Source: Gynurincola endophyticus
GTDB lineage: Bacteria; Bacteroidota; Bacteroidia; Chitinophagales; Chitinophagaceae
Length of the DNA stretch: 64,000 nt
Reading direction: 5' to 3'
Assembly (NCBI RefSeq): GCF_003991195.1
Contig: NZ_RCWL01000003.1
Location: 1 to 64,000, forward strand
Below the pieces are notes generated by a model. That model was not told where the DNA came from, searched no databases, and saw only the letters and a list, made by a program, of their open reading frames with translations. The stretch's first letter is position 1, and each line of letters starts with the position of its first letter. This document shows positions 27,954 to 37,031 of this stretch, piece by piece. The position numbers were made by a program, and so were the translations under genes.

Positions 27954-28613
27954 TTATTTTGCGCCTGAAGTCCATCTAAAACCCCAACTATAAGCCTTGT
28001 CACACTCATTATGAGAATTATGAAATGTTACAAGCTTCTTTACGTTCATTGAATCCGGGTTAAACATAATCTCTGCTATAGCACAAAATTTCTTTATACT
28101 ATTTTGCTTTCCGAGCTCTACTTCTACATCAGGATTTCCTGCAACTTTTATATTTACAACAGCATTTGTATCTGCCCATCTTGCTACTCCATCATAAATG
28201 AAACAATAAACCACAACCCTCTTAAGATCTCTTACACCAATTGGGTTAATTAAAATATTTTCTCCGGAACCAATATTACTACCCCGGTCATCACCCGTGT
28301 GCCAAATCCATGGGCGATCAGTATACCTGCCCTGATTAGTAAGTCTATCTTTAGCACCTCCCCGTCCTTTAGAAAACTGAAGACCATCTATCACCAGCTT
28401 ATCACCATTGTTTAACTCATAAAAGCACCCTAAGTCAAGATCAATATCTGTATTCCTTCCTAATAAGCCAGCCAAAAAACCTTTTTTTGATTCACCATTA
28501 GACCAATTGAGGTTAATTAAAATTTCTTTTTGAAAAACTTCTCTTTTCTTTAAATCAATTGAATGACTATCGCCTTGATTTTTTATTGTAATTTTTTGCA
28601 GATTAATTGACAT
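27954..28613 (-). CDS. TerD/TerA-like protein heading the Ter operon
   Basis: The 219-residue protein starts MSINLQKITI and has a diverged TerD domain with IDLDLGCFYEL and an altered acidic loop IWHTGDDRGSNIGSGENI (about 110-130). The loop and the C-terminal aromatic SWGFRWTSG resemble the TerA branch. A short insertion KKGFLAGLLGRN sits in the first half. It is the first Ter gene of the operon. Only 48 bases without a terminator separate it from the small lipoprotein gene upstream, so transcription may start further upstream. Confidence 0.82.
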   Translation of the reverse strand: MSINLQKITIKNQGDSHSIDLKKREVFQKEILINLNWSNGESKKGFLAGLLGRNTDIDLDLGCFYELNNGDKLVIDGLQFSKGRGGAKDRLTNQGRYTDRPWIWHTGDDRGSNIGSGENILINPIGVRDLKRVVVYCFIYDGVARWADTNAVVNIKVAGNPDVEVELGKQNSIKKFCAIAEIMFNPDSMNVKKLVTFHNSHNECDKAYSWGFRWTSGAK

Positions 28614-28661
28614 TTTTATATCTGATTTGGTTTTATTGAATATTGCAGCTATCGAGTGCCG

Positions 28662-28868
28662 TTAATTTTCCCAACTGCAAAGTGACTTACCCTGATTCAT
28701 TGCACTGTCAATTGATATTTCTACAATCTTATATCGGCATTTTTGTATTCCTATACAGTTTACCTTATAGTGATATTTTACTGACTGATCGCTTTCGCAT
28801 ACAAATACATTTCGTTCGGCACAACCTGACGTGATTAACAATAATGATATATACAGGCAACTCTTCAT
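28662..28868 (-). CDS. Small Cys-rich lipoprotein
   Basis: The 68-residue product has a lipoprotein signal (ITSGC, Cys16) and a mature domain with the spacing C-x7-YHY-x3-NC-x-GIQKC-x7-ISIDSAMNQGKSLCSWE. I recall this C/YH/C/C/C pattern from short Bacteroidota proteins; the function is not known. The four mature Cys could bind a metal or form two disulfides. It starts 6 bases after the 76-residue gene stop, forming a pair. Confidence 0.7.
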   Translation of the reverse strand: MKSCLYISLLLITSGCAERNVFVCESDQSVKYHYKVNCIGIQKCRYKIVEISIDSAMNQGKSLCSWEN

Positions 28869-28874
28869 TGCAGA

Positions 28875-29105
28875 TTAAAATATTTGTATCAAGAGCATAA
28901 ATATCCCAATGATGTATACGACAGCAACCATACATCCTCCGGTTACTCTGCTATAAACCCTATTGTAAGCAGCCCTGCGAGGGTCTGTAATCCAACCCCA
29001 ACCTTTTGGGGCTTTTAATCCCATTGATTGTCTTAGATAACGCTTAACAGAAGTTCTCGCAGCTATACGCTTCTTTATTGAAGGTATTCTGAAACCAGTT
29101 TTCAT
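28875..29105 (-). CDS. Small basic membrane protein
   Basis: The 76-residue protein is strongly basic at the N-terminus (FRIPSIKKRIAARTSVKRYLR), has a GWGWITDPRRAAYNRVYSR block and ends in a single hydrophobic helix (MVAVVYIIGIFMLLIQIF). The RIPSxKKRIAARTS and RAAYNRVY blocks recur in short Bacteroidota proteins that I cannot name. The inverted repeat at 29308-29325 lies about 200 bases upstream on its coding side. Confidence 0.65.
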   Translation of the reverse strand: MKTGFRIPSIKKRIAARTSVKRYLRQSMGLKAPKGWGWITDPRRAAYNRVYSRVTGGCMVAVVYIIGIFMLLIQIF

Positions 29106-29307
29106 TATAATTGCTTTTAGTACATATTAATGAAGGATTATCATTTCTAACAATAATGCTTTACATGAATAGATAAAGGGTAGTAGTATCAAAACTTCAC
29201 TACGCTGATTTTTATTAACTAATCTGTCGAGCTATCATTAGAGTAGCAATCTTTCATATTGAATTGCTTAATGACATACTAAAAGTAACCGGCTCTGCTG
29301 ATCAATT

Positions 29308-29325
29308 TTTACGGAAAACCGTAAA
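29308..29325. promoter_or_regulatory. Inverted repeat, candidate response-regulator operator 1
   Basis: TTTACGG-AAAA-CCGTAAA is a perfect inverted repeat with 7-bp arms. Its 16-base core differs by one base from the site at 32094-32109. The two sites flank the two-component pair: this one is upstream of the minus-strand small genes and possibly the Ter operon. A TACGG/CCGTA dyad is a plausible target for the NarL/LuxR-type regulator encoded next to it. The assignment is inference. Confidence 0.5.
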
Positions 29326-29381
29326 TCCCAAAAAAAATGTTATTTTAAAAAGAGGAGGTAAAAAGGGGCTATTGAAGTATA

Positions 29382-30044
29382 TTATACAACTCCAATCTTT
29401 ACGCAATGTGCTATTAATTGTTCATTTGTAGAAAATCCGAAGACGTCTTTGATATAATTGAGTCGTTTTTCAATACTGCTTAAACCGGAGGGAGTAATAT
29501 TATTATCCCTTAGATATTCAGAAATTTCTTTTTGACGTTTACCCTGTACCATAAGTGATATTATAGTCATATCATACTCGGTAAATTCATGATTATTTTG
29601 TTTCAACTCCTGAGTGAATTGTATTGGAAAGTATCTTTGATTGTTATCGATTTGATGAATTGCTTTCATTAGTTCCTTTGCATCTCCACGAGCTTTCCTG
29701 ACATAACCATCAATGTCGCATTCACCGAATAGTTTTTCTACAACAACTGATCTTCCTTCGGCAGAAAATACCAGTACCTTTAAATCTGGCTGTATAGCTC
29801 TTGCTGCAATGATTAAATTTCTACCATTAGAAATTTGTTGTTTCCGATGATCTTCTTCAAAGTACAAGTCTGTTATTAAAAGGTCGTAGGAACTATTTGA
29901 CTGACATGCTTTCTCAATCCTGATTAGTGCATCATCGCAGTAATAAACATAATCAGCCTGATCGCAACCAATCTCAGCTAATGTTTTTTGAACGGAAATA
30001 CTTGCACTTTCGTGGTCTTCGGCAATGAGTACTTTTTTTATCAT
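29382..30044 (-). CDS. LuxR/NarL-type response regulator
   Basis: The 220-residue protein has a receiver domain (about 1-125: acidic AEDH pair at 9-11, phospho-acceptor Asp59 in LLITDLYF, Ser in VFSAEG, Lys in YVRKARGD). A C-terminal helix-turn-helix (about 150-215) begins FTEYDMTIISLMVQGKRQKEI. The HTH is somewhat diverged from the usual LTxRE start. It lies 5 bases downstream of the histidine kinase stop, so the pair is co-transcribed. Its likely targets are the genes next to the two inverted repeats at 29308 and 32094. Confidence 0.85.
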   Translation of the reverse strand: MIKKVLIAEDHESASISVQKTLAEIGCDQADYVYYCDDALIRIEKACQSNSSYDLLITDLYFEEDHRKQQISNGRNLIIAARAIQPDLKVLVFSAEGRSVVVEKLFGECDIDGYVRKARGDAKELMKAIHQIDNNQRYFPIQFTQELKQNNHEFTEYDMTIISLMVQGKRQKEISEYLRDNNITPSGLSSIEKRLNYIKDVFGFSTNEQLIAHCVKIGVV

Positions 30045-30049
30045 ATTAC

Positions 30050-31693
30050 TTATTCGATTGGAATGTAAATTTGAATATTCAACCCTTTTGCGGGTGTTTT
30101 ATCAAAAATAATTCTACCATTCATTTCCGTTATACGGCTTTCCGTATTCTTAAGCCCATTTCCATAATTAATATCGGGAGACATGCCTATACCATCATCA
30201 TTATAGTCGATAACCACACCTTTCTGTTTAACATCAAACATTATTTTTACATTTTTTGCTTTGCTATGCTTTTTCATATTGATCATTAGTTCCTGTAAAA
30301 CATGCTCAAGCTGTGTTCTCATTTTTAAAGATAATTGATCCCAGAATTCCTTAGAGTTTCCAATAATCCAGACTTTCGTGTCATTCGACGAAAAAGACTT
30401 TAATAGTCTGGATACAGATTCCTGATAATCCGGACGTAAAGCCTCCATCTGGTCGTATGAAATATCACGCGATTTTTCATACAGTACTTCCATTTCATCC
30501 AACAAATCATCTTTTTGATTAATCTGCTCATGTTCAACCTTTGCCATTAATCTGTATAAACCATTTGCAACTACATCATGCACTTTTTGTGAAGTTTTCA
30601 ATTGATGTTCACGTATTGTTTGTTGTTTTTTTCTCCTGTACCAGATAAATCCGAAGGCTGCTAACAGAATCGTAATCAAGAGCAATACCTGTTGCCATAT
30701 AATTCTTACTTTCTTTTCTGCATTCTCTTTCTGTAATACTAAATTGTCTGCCTTTGCCTTTTCCGCGTCATATCTTATTAAGGCAAATTGATTTTTTGCA
30801 TTATTTCTTTCAGTTTGTATACTATCGCTCAAATAAAGGTATCTGTCAAAATATTCGTCTTTTACAGCAGAAGATCCCAGACTAATAATTTTCTTCAGCG
30901 CTTCTAACTCATCGTCTGCGCTTTTTAGCTGACGCGCTGTACCATATAATCGGGTAGCATAGATTAACGCAGAGTCAGCATGTAGTCTGGCATAAAAATC
31001 AGACAAATGAGAAAAGCTGGCATTCAGGCCAAGACTGTCTTTTTCTTCTCGGCGTATATTCAATGCCTCCCATAGCTCAGGTAATGGTTGATACCGGGAA
31101 TTTTCCAGCCATTTTGTTCTCGCCAGATTCGATAAAATACGGGCATATCGTTTTTTACTATTGGTAGCCCGATCAATAATAGAATTATAGATATTAATAG
31201 CGGCTGCATATGCTTGCTTTTTTTCAAAAGCAACTGCTTTATTACTTAATACAATTAATTCATAATCACCGTCATTGGTAAATTTTAAAGCTCTGTCGTA
31301 ATAATCTATAGCAGCATTGTAGTTTTTCAGACGTTCGCTCGTTCTGCCCAGTTCATTATAAGTAGAGAAAAAACAGTGGAAATGATCTTCCTTTTTTTCA
31401 TTTAAGTGCTTCAATGATTGTAGTAAGCTTTCCTGACTACCAAAGTAATCGCCGGCACCATATTGAATAATGCCCATGTATGTGTAGGCGCTGGCAATTT
31501 CTAAACTATCGGAAGAGGTAGTAGCAACCAGATTGAAGTAATAAAAAGCCGAATCATTATTAATATTAAAAAATGATTCTCCTTTTCCAAAATCGACAGA
31601 TTCTTCGGGAGGAGTGACTTGATTAAAGTCATTACATCCTTGAAAACCTAAGACAGCAGCAAGTAGTATTAGAAAAATAGGTATTTTTATCAA
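30050..31693 (-). CDS. TPR-containing sensor histidine kinase
   Basis: The frame is open to 31762, but that first TTG is inside the terminator hairpin at 31753-31780. TTG at 31693 yields MIKIPIFLILLAAVLGFQGC, a normal lipoprotein-type signal, so I place the start there (547 residues). About six TPR-like helical repeats (30-290) form a periplasmic sensor. A coiled coil (NQFALIRYDAEKAKADNLVLQKENAEKK) and a transmembrane helix (QVLLLITILLAAFGFIWY) follow, then a HisKA_3-like DHp with HDVVANGLY and an ATPase domain (ELMINMKKHS N-box, DDGIGMSP). It should autophosphorylate and activate the downstream LuxR-type regulator. Confidence 0.85.
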   Translation of the reverse strand: MIKIPIFLILLAAVLGFQGCNDFNQVTPPEESVDFGKGESFFNINNDSAFYYFNLVATTSSDSLEIASAYTYMGIIQYGAGDYFGSQESLLQSLKHLNEKKEDHFHCFFSTYNELGRTSERLKNYNAAIDYYDRALKFTNDGDYELIVLSNKAVAFEKKQAYAAAINIYNSIIDRATNSKKRYARILSNLARTKWLENSRYQPLPELWEALNIRREEKDSLGLNASFSHLSDFYARLHADSALIYATRLYGTARQLKSADDELEALKKIISLGSSAVKDEYFDRYLYLSDSIQTERNNAKNQFALIRYDAEKAKADNLVLQKENAEKKVRIIWQQVLLLITILLAAFGFIWYRRKKQQTIREHQLKTSQKVHDVVANGLYRLMAKVEHEQINQKDDLLDEMEVLYEKSRDISYDQMEALRPDYQESVSRLLKSFSSNDTKVWIIGNSKEFWDQLSLKMRTQLEHVLQELMINMKKHSKAKNVKIMFDVKQKGVVIDYNDDGIGMSPDINYGNGLKNTESRITEMNGRIIFDKTPAKGLNIQIYIPIE

Positions 31694-31752
31694 GACCGCT
31701 ATTTTTTTAAAAATACAGAAAATAACATATGCTCTTTCGTTAGCGGCAAAAA

Positions 31753-31780
31753 AATAAGGCAAGAAAAATCTTGCCTTATT
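31753..31780 (-). terminator. Rho-independent terminator of the small secreted gene
   Basis: A perfect 12-bp stem (31753-31764 with 31769-31780) with a 4-base loop is followed on the minus strand by a T-run and GCC. It ends the 60-residue gene 11 bases after its stop and separates it from the histidine kinase gene. Confidence 0.85.
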
Positions 31781-31791
31781 GGTTAAGCCTG

Positions 31792-31974
31792 TTATGGAAC
31801 TGGTGGTTTCGGAGGTTTTGGTGGTATATGTTCTGTTTCACCACCCGTACCATCGTCGCCGCCATCACCACCATCACCGGTGTTACTGGATTGTGTATAG
31901 TTCGTACCTGTATTTGGATTATGTGCATGCCCCGGCCATAACGCCACTAAAAGGGCGAAAAATAAATATAACAT
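31792..31974 (-). CDS. Small secreted Gly/Asp/Pro-rich protein
   Basis: The 60-residue product has a short hydrophobic signal (MLYLFFALLVALWPGHAH) and a mature part of low complexity: a Gly-Asp run and a terminal PPKPPKPPVP. The terminator directly after the stop and the candidate operator 120 bases before its start support a real gene. It could be a small surface peptide under control of the neighbouring two-component system. No function is known. Confidence 0.6.
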   Translation of the reverse strand: MLYLFFALLVALWPGHAHNPNTGTNYTQSSNTGDGGDGGDDGTGGETEHIPPKPPKPPVP

Positions 31975-32358
31975 TTGATTATTTCTTGAATGAGTGAATG
32001 GATACTGCTCCCGGGCATTAGCTCCGGTGCAGCGTTGTTAGCAGAGCAAGAGGAAAAACCTCTCACGTTTTTTTGGGAAGAGATGAGTATTGATTACGGA
32101 AATCCGTAAACGCTTCCCAAAGACGGTTATTAACTTCCGCTTTCAATACTCAATGTGAAACCGGCGCTGTACAGTAAATCTCATGGCCTGTGAGATTTCA
32201 ACCGATTTCGAGAACGAAGATAGTATGGGATAAAGGGCTGATCTGCAAGCGATTCCGAGAATTCCGATCATTCCTTTCGAAACCTGATGATTCCTGTTTA
32301 ATTCCGGAAAAGCCGTATAAATTCCTATAATTCTTTTTGACTTATTTAATTTTTTGAG
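31975..32358. other. Intergenic region with operator-like repeat
   Basis: 384 bases separate divergent genes. Besides the inverted repeat at 32094-32109, a short AGAGG/CCTCT hairpin near 32050-32065 is followed by TTTTTTT in the plus direction. Nothing else with clear coding or RNA character was seen. Confidence 0.4.
32094..32109. promoter_or_regulatory. Inverted repeat, candidate response-regulator operator 2
   Basis: TTACGG-AAAT-CCGTAA matches the core of the site at 29309-29324 at 15 of 16 bases. It lies between the divergent 60-residue gene (120 bases away) and the 307-residue membrane protein gene (250 bases away). The pairing of two such similar dyads around one LuxR-type regulator is the reason for calling it an operator. 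Confidence 0.5.
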
Positions 32359-33282
32359 ATGTATCGTGATTATATCGACGCCATTTTAGCCTTATACAAT
32401 AAAAAAAGAGAAACAAATGATGTTTCTCAAAACATGATAGAACCGACTCCCGCTCAATTAAAAGATGAGTGTTTTATTATTTGTAATGAGCGATTTGAAC
32501 AACGGGATATCAGCATCTTAAAAATTTTCTTTGGAGAAGGAACCGATAAAAAAACTGCCCTGAAAGCAATTGAAGATTATCCGACAGACAAGTTTAAGCC
32601 GCTCGTTAATTTTTTAAAAAACAAAACTAAAGACCCGGAAAAAAAGACGGTAGAACTTTTAGCCTGGTTAATTGATTTTAAACCAAGACCTTTTGAGTTG
32701 GGAAGAAAATATGTGGTAAACTTATGTGAAGCAATAACTGATCAAAAAGATGTTGAAGATTTGAAAGAGGATAAAGAAGTGGAGTTAATCATAGAAAATG
32801 AAAGTACAAAAGATACTGAACAAGCTATCCGTGCAGCAGTAAATTCAGTAGCAGACTCCTCAACTAAAAGAAATTTGAATTTAAAAAAGATGATTGGGCC
32901 CGTTATTTTGCTAGTACTAATCTCTGGCAGTATCTATTGGTTTAGTAATACTCAAGATAACAGTAATTCACCCATGAGCCTCTCGCTGAATGAGTCCTGC
33001 ATGTATTGGACGGGTGAACAATACGAACAGATTTCCTGTGGTCAAAAAAGAGGCGACACCTTAATTATTGCCCTGGATACTGAAAAGCTTAAACGTCTAA
33101 AAAGAATTACTCAAACAGATACGATCAGTTACAATTCAAGAGGGTTCGTATGGTATGTGAAGATCAATGGAGAATTAGAATATTACACTTCGGATGGCCA
33201 ACATCCGGTTCATCAGCAACTAAGGCTAAGACCTATTACTGATTACATTATCAGAAAGTATATTAAAGGAGAAACAAACTAA
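32359..33282 (+). CDS. Single-pass membrane protein of unknown function
   Basis: The 307-residue protein has a charged, helical cytoplasmic N-terminal part (about 1-170), a central transmembrane helix (MIGPVILLVLISGSIYWF, about 179-196) and an extracytoplasmic C-terminal part (about 200-307) with two Cys (ESCMYW and QISCGQ) that could pair. The layout, a cytosolic domain, one membrane helix and a small outer domain, suits an anti-sigma or signalling membrane protein, but I see no recognisable anti-sigma motif. It stands alone, ended by the terminator at 33309. Confidence 0.65.
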   Translation: MYRDYIDAILALYNKKRETNDVSQNMIEPTPAQLKDECFIICNERFEQRDISILKIFFGEGTDKKTALKAIEDYPTDKFKPLVNFLKNKTKDPEKKTVELLAWLIDFKPRPFELGRKYVVNLCEAITDQKDVEDLKEDKEVELIIENESTKDTEQAIRAAVNSVADSSTKRNLNLKKMIGPVILLVLISGSIYWFSNTQDNSNSPMSLSLNESCMYWTGEQYEQISCGQKRGDTLIIALDTEKLKRLKRITQTDTISYNSRGFVWYVKINGELEYYTSDGQHPVHQQLRLRPITDYIIRKYIKGETN

Positions 33283-33308
33283 CTCAACTTATGGAAAGGA
33301 TATAAAAC

Positions 33309-33343
33309 AAAAAAGTCCCGCTAGTATAAGCGGGACTTTTTTT
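33309..33343. terminator. Bidirectional terminator
   Basis: Stem AGTCCCGCT with AGCGGGACT, flanked by an A-run before and a T-run after, lies between the convergent membrane-protein gene and purL. It can stop transcription from both sides. Confidence 0.92.
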
Positions 33344-33359
33344 ATCATTTGTCAAATTC

Positions 33360-36300
33360 TTATTTCTTATTCGCATCACACCAAACTCTGGCATTCACGA
33401 AAGCTTCTAACCAGGGAGTTACCTCGTCCTGGCGATTTTTCGGATAGTGTGCCCAGTTCCACTGGAAGATTGAACGCTCAATATGCGGCATGGTTACCAG
33501 GTGGCGGCCGGTGGCATCACACATCATCGCCGTATTGAAATCCGATCCGTTCGGATTATGCGGATATCCTTCATAAGCATATTTCGCAACGATATCGTAT
33601 TGATCTTCGGTATTCGGTAATTTAAACTTTCCTTCACCATGTGAAATCCAAACGCCTAATGTAGACCCTGCTAAGGTTTTCAGCATGATTGAATTATTCT
33701 CCTGTAATGTTACAGATACAAAGTTAGATTCATGCTTACCCGAAACGTTATGATGCATTTTACCGTGTACAGCATGATCAGGGTTAATTAACTCCAATTC
33801 CATGAACAACTGACAACCGTTACAGATACCAACAGACATTGTATCAGGGCGGGCAAAGAAGTTGTCTAAGGCTTTCTTCGCTTTCTCATTATAAAGGAAC
33901 GCACCGGCCCAACCTTTTGCAGAACCTAATACATCCGAGTTAGAGAAGCCGCCTACTGCACCGATGAATTGAATATCTTCCAGTGTTTCACGACCTGAAA
34001 TCAAATCGGTCATGTGAACATCCTTTACATCAAAACCTGCCAGGTACATCGCATTGGCCATCTCACGTTCTGAGTTTGAACCTTTCTCACGAATAATTGC
34101 TGCTTTAGGGCGAGGTTTAACAGCGTCTATCACAGGTTTTTTTCCCGTGAATTGAGCAGGGAAATTATATTGTAATGGTTGTATTTTATAGTTATTGAAA
34201 CGCTCCTGCGCCATTCCGTTTTTAGATTGCTTCTGATCTAAAAGGAATGATGTTTTATACCAGGTATCGCGGGTTTCAGCAACATTAAATGTAAAACTAT
34301 CAGCGTTATTTTTGAAAGAAACGTCTTTTCCTTCTACAACAGTTCCGATTTTTATAACTTCTATACCGGCGCTTTTTAATGATTGTTCAAAAGCTACATC
34401 ATCTTTCGCCTGTAATACGATCGCAATGTTTTCATTGAAGAATGCTTTCACGGTATCAACTTCATTCAACGCGCTAAGATCATAGTTTGCAGCAAGGTTT
34501 ACATCCGCAAAACATAATTCAAGTAATGTCGTTATTAAACCACCTGAACCAACGTCATGGCCGGCAGCAATCTTATCATTATTTATTAATGCCTGAACTG
34601 CATTAAACGCTTTTGCAAAATAAGCAGCATCCTGAATAGTAGGTACCGTTGTTCCGATCTTATTATTGACCTGAGCAAATGAAGAACCTCCTAACTTGAA
34701 CGCATCTTTTGATAAGTTGATATAATAAACAGAACCTGCATTTTTTTGTAAAACCGGTTCTACCACTTTATGAATGTTTGTACAATTCCCTGCAGCAGAG
34801 ATAATCACAGTACCCGGAGCAATCACATCACCGTTAGGATATTTTTGCTTCATCGATAATGAATCTTTACCGGTAGGAATATTGACACCCAATTCAATTG
34901 CAAAATCAGAACAAGCTTTCACTGCCTGATATAAACGCGCATCCTCACCTTCGTTATTACACGCCCACATCCAGTTGGCTGAAAGAGAAATTCCTTTCAA
35001 GCCATCCTTAACCGGTGCAAATACGATATTCGATAAAGCTTCGGCAATTGCATTTCTTGAACCCGCAGCCGGATCTACCAACGCTGTTAAGGGAGAATGG
35101 CCTACAGTGGTTGCAATACCTTCAGTAGATTTATAATCCAATGCCATTACACCGACGTTGTTCAAAGGCAATTGCAACGGACCTGCGCATTGTTGTTTTG
35201 CAACACGGCCACCCACACAACGGTCAACTTTATTGGTTAACCAGTCTTTAGAAGCTACCGCTTCTAATTGTAAAACCTGGTTCAGATAGGTTGGAATATT
35301 TTTTACATCATAAGAAAGATCGGCATATACGCGATTTATTTTCTTATCCTTCATGATGGTTTTAGGCGACGATCCAAAGAAATCTTCCAATGCATAATCC
35401 ATTGGTTTTTCACCGGTGGTTTTTGATTGGAAAGTAAAACGATGATCACCGGTTACATCTCCTACGGTATACATCGGTGCACGTTCACGGTCTGCCACTT
35501 TTTGCAGAATATCTATATCTTTTTCACCGATTACCAGTCCCATTCTCTCCTGTGATTCGTTACCGATAATTTCTTTTGCAGAAAGAGTAGGATCTCCTAC
35601 CGGTAATTTATCCAGATCAATCAACCCGCCGGTTTCTTCCACTAGCTCAGACAAACAGTTTAAGTGTCCACCTGCACCATGGTCGTGAATAGATACGATC
35701 GGATTATTATCAGATTCCACCAATCCGCGAATCGCATTGGCTGCACGTTTTTGCATTTCCGGATTTGAACGTTGAATGGCATTCAACTCAATTCCCGAAC
35801 CGAAAGCGCCGGTATCAGCAGAAGATACTGCCGCACCACCCATTCCGATTCTATAATTTTCTCCTCCTAATACTACGATTTTGTCGCCTTCTTTAGGAGT
35901 ATGTTTTTTGGCCTGGTCTAATTTACCATATCCGATACCGCCTGCCTGCATAATCACTTTATCATAACCTAACTTACGACCATTTTCTTCATGCTCAAAG
36001 GTCAAGACAGAACCGGTAATCAAAGGCTGCCCGAATTTATTACCGAAATCAGAAGCTCCGTTAGAAGCTTTGATCAGAATATCCATCGGGGTTTGATACA
36101 ACCACTGACGTTCCTGCATCGCTTTTTCCCAGGGTCTGTCTGCTAACAAACGGGAATAAGCAGTCATGTAAATAGCAGTTCCAGCTAAAGGCAATGCTCC
36201 CTGACCACCGGCTAAACGGTCGCGGATTTCACCGCCCGAACCGGTTGCTGCTCCTGAAAAAGGTTCTACAGTAGTAGGGAAGTTGTGGGTTTCTGCTTTT

Positions 36301-37031
36301 AACGACAATACTGATTCAAACTCTTTTTCAGTGTAAAAATCAGGTTTGTCGGCCGACTTCGGCGCAAACTGAGTCACTTTCGGACCTTTTACAAAGGCCA
36401 CATTATCTTTATACGCAGAAACGATACCGTTTGGATTTGTTTCAGACGTTTTTTTAATCAATTTAAACAGTGATGTAGGCATTTCTTCTCCGTCAATCAC
36501 AAAAGTTCCGTTGAATATTTTGTGACGGCAGTGCTCTGAGTTGGCCTGAGAAAATGCAAAAACTTCAGAATCAGTCAGCTTTCGACCAATCTTTGTTGAC
36601 AGGTTATTTAAATAAGTTACTTCTTCAGCACTTAACGACAATCCCTCCTGCTTGTTATATGCATCAATATCTTCTATTTCCAGAATAGGTTCCGGAGAAA
36701 TATTAATAGTGTACATATCCTGAGTAAGTGAGGTATATTTCTGCGAAATCATCGGGTCGAAATCGCTGAAATCGGCTGCTACAGGTTCAAACTCTTCAAT
36801 GCGGATAATACCGGAAATACCCATATTCTGTGTAATTTCCACTGCGTTCGTACTCCATGGTGTAACCATTGCTGCACGTGGGCCCACAAATGTGCGGTTT
36901 ACAGTCGTTTCGTCGAGTTTTTGCGCGTTTCCGAAGAGCCAGTTTAGCTTTTGAATGTCTTCTGCAGAAGGAGTATTTTCTGTTTGAACACCATACACAA
37001 GATCCTTAGGGTTCACAAAGAAATGAATCAT
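33360..37031 (-). CDS. purL: Phosphoribosylformylglycinamidine synthase
   Basis: The 1223-residue protein is the large single-chain form of FGAM synthase, which converts FGAR, glutamine and ATP to FGAM in purine synthesis. Landmarks: the linker and N-terminal substrate-amidotransferase region (about 1-220), AIRS-type ATP-binding halves (KAETHNFPTTVEPFSGAATGSGGEIRD near 240-270; THDHGAGGH-like SIHDHGAGGHLN), and a C-terminal class I glutaminase (about 950-1223) with Cys in GICNGCQLFMEL and the His/Glu region PHIERSIFQWNW. It is intact and of normal length for the Bacteroidota/proteobacterial long form. A -7 box lies 36-43 bases before the start. Confidence 0.96.
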   Translation of the reverse strand: MIHFFVNPKDLVYGVQTENTPSAEDIQKLNWLFGNAQKLDETTVNRTFVGPRAAMVTPWSTNAVEITQNMGISGIIRIEEFEPVAADFSDFDPMISQKYTSLTQDMYTINISPEPILEIEDIDAYNKQEGLSLSAEEVTYLNNLSTKIGRKLTDSEVFAFSQANSEHCRHKIFNGTFVIDGEEMPTSLFKLIKKTSETNPNGIVSAYKDNVAFVKGPKVTQFAPKSADKPDFYTEKEFESVLSLKAETHNFPTTVEPFSGAATGSGGEIRDRLAGGQGALPLAGTAIYMTAYSRLLADRPWEKAMQERQWLYQTPMDILIKASNGASDFGNKFGQPLITGSVLTFEHEENGRKLGYDKVIMQAGGIGYGKLDQAKKHTPKEGDKIVVLGGENYRIGMGGAAVSSADTGAFGSGIELNAIQRSNPEMQKRAANAIRGLVESDNNPIVSIHDHGAGGHLNCLSELVEETGGLIDLDKLPVGDPTLSAKEIIGNESQERMGLVIGEKDIDILQKVADRERAPMYTVGDVTGDHRFTFQSKTTGEKPMDYALEDFFGSSPKTIMKDKKINRVYADLSYDVKNIPTYLNQVLQLEAVASKDWLTNKVDRCVGGRVAKQQCAGPLQLPLNNVGVMALDYKSTEGIATTVGHSPLTALVDPAAGSRNAIAEALSNIVFAPVKDGLKGISLSANWMWACNNEGEDARLYQAVKACSDFAIELGVNIPTGKDSLSMKQKYPNGDVIAPGTVIISAAGNCTNIHKVVEPVLQKNAGSVYYINLSKDAFKLGGSSFAQVNNKIGTTVPTIQDAAYFAKAFNAVQALINNDKIAAGHDVGSGGLITTLLELCFADVNLAANYDLSALNEVDTVKAFFNENIAIVLQAKDDVAFEQSLKSAGIEVIKIGTVVEGKDVSFKNNADSFTFNVAETRDTWYKTSFLLDQKQSKNGMAQERFNNYKIQPLQYNFPAQFTGKKPVIDAVKPRPKAAIIREKGSNSEREMANAMYLAGFDVKDVHMTDLISGRETLEDIQFIGAVGGFSNSDVLGSAKGWAGAFLYNEKAKKALDNFFARPDTMSVGICNGCQLFMELELINPDHAVHGKMHHNVSGKHESNFVSVTLQENNSIMLKTLAGSTLGVWISHGEGKFKLPNTEDQYDIVAKYAYEGYPHNPNGSDFNTAMMCDATGRHLVTMPHIERSIFQWNWAHYPKNRQDEVTPWLEAFVNARVWCDANKK

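Noticed and set aside
31779-31997. 72-codon plus-strand ORF with a His-rich run
   Set aside because: The His run is the antisense of the Gly/Asp-rich segment of the 60-residue secreted protein, which has a signal peptide and its own terminator.
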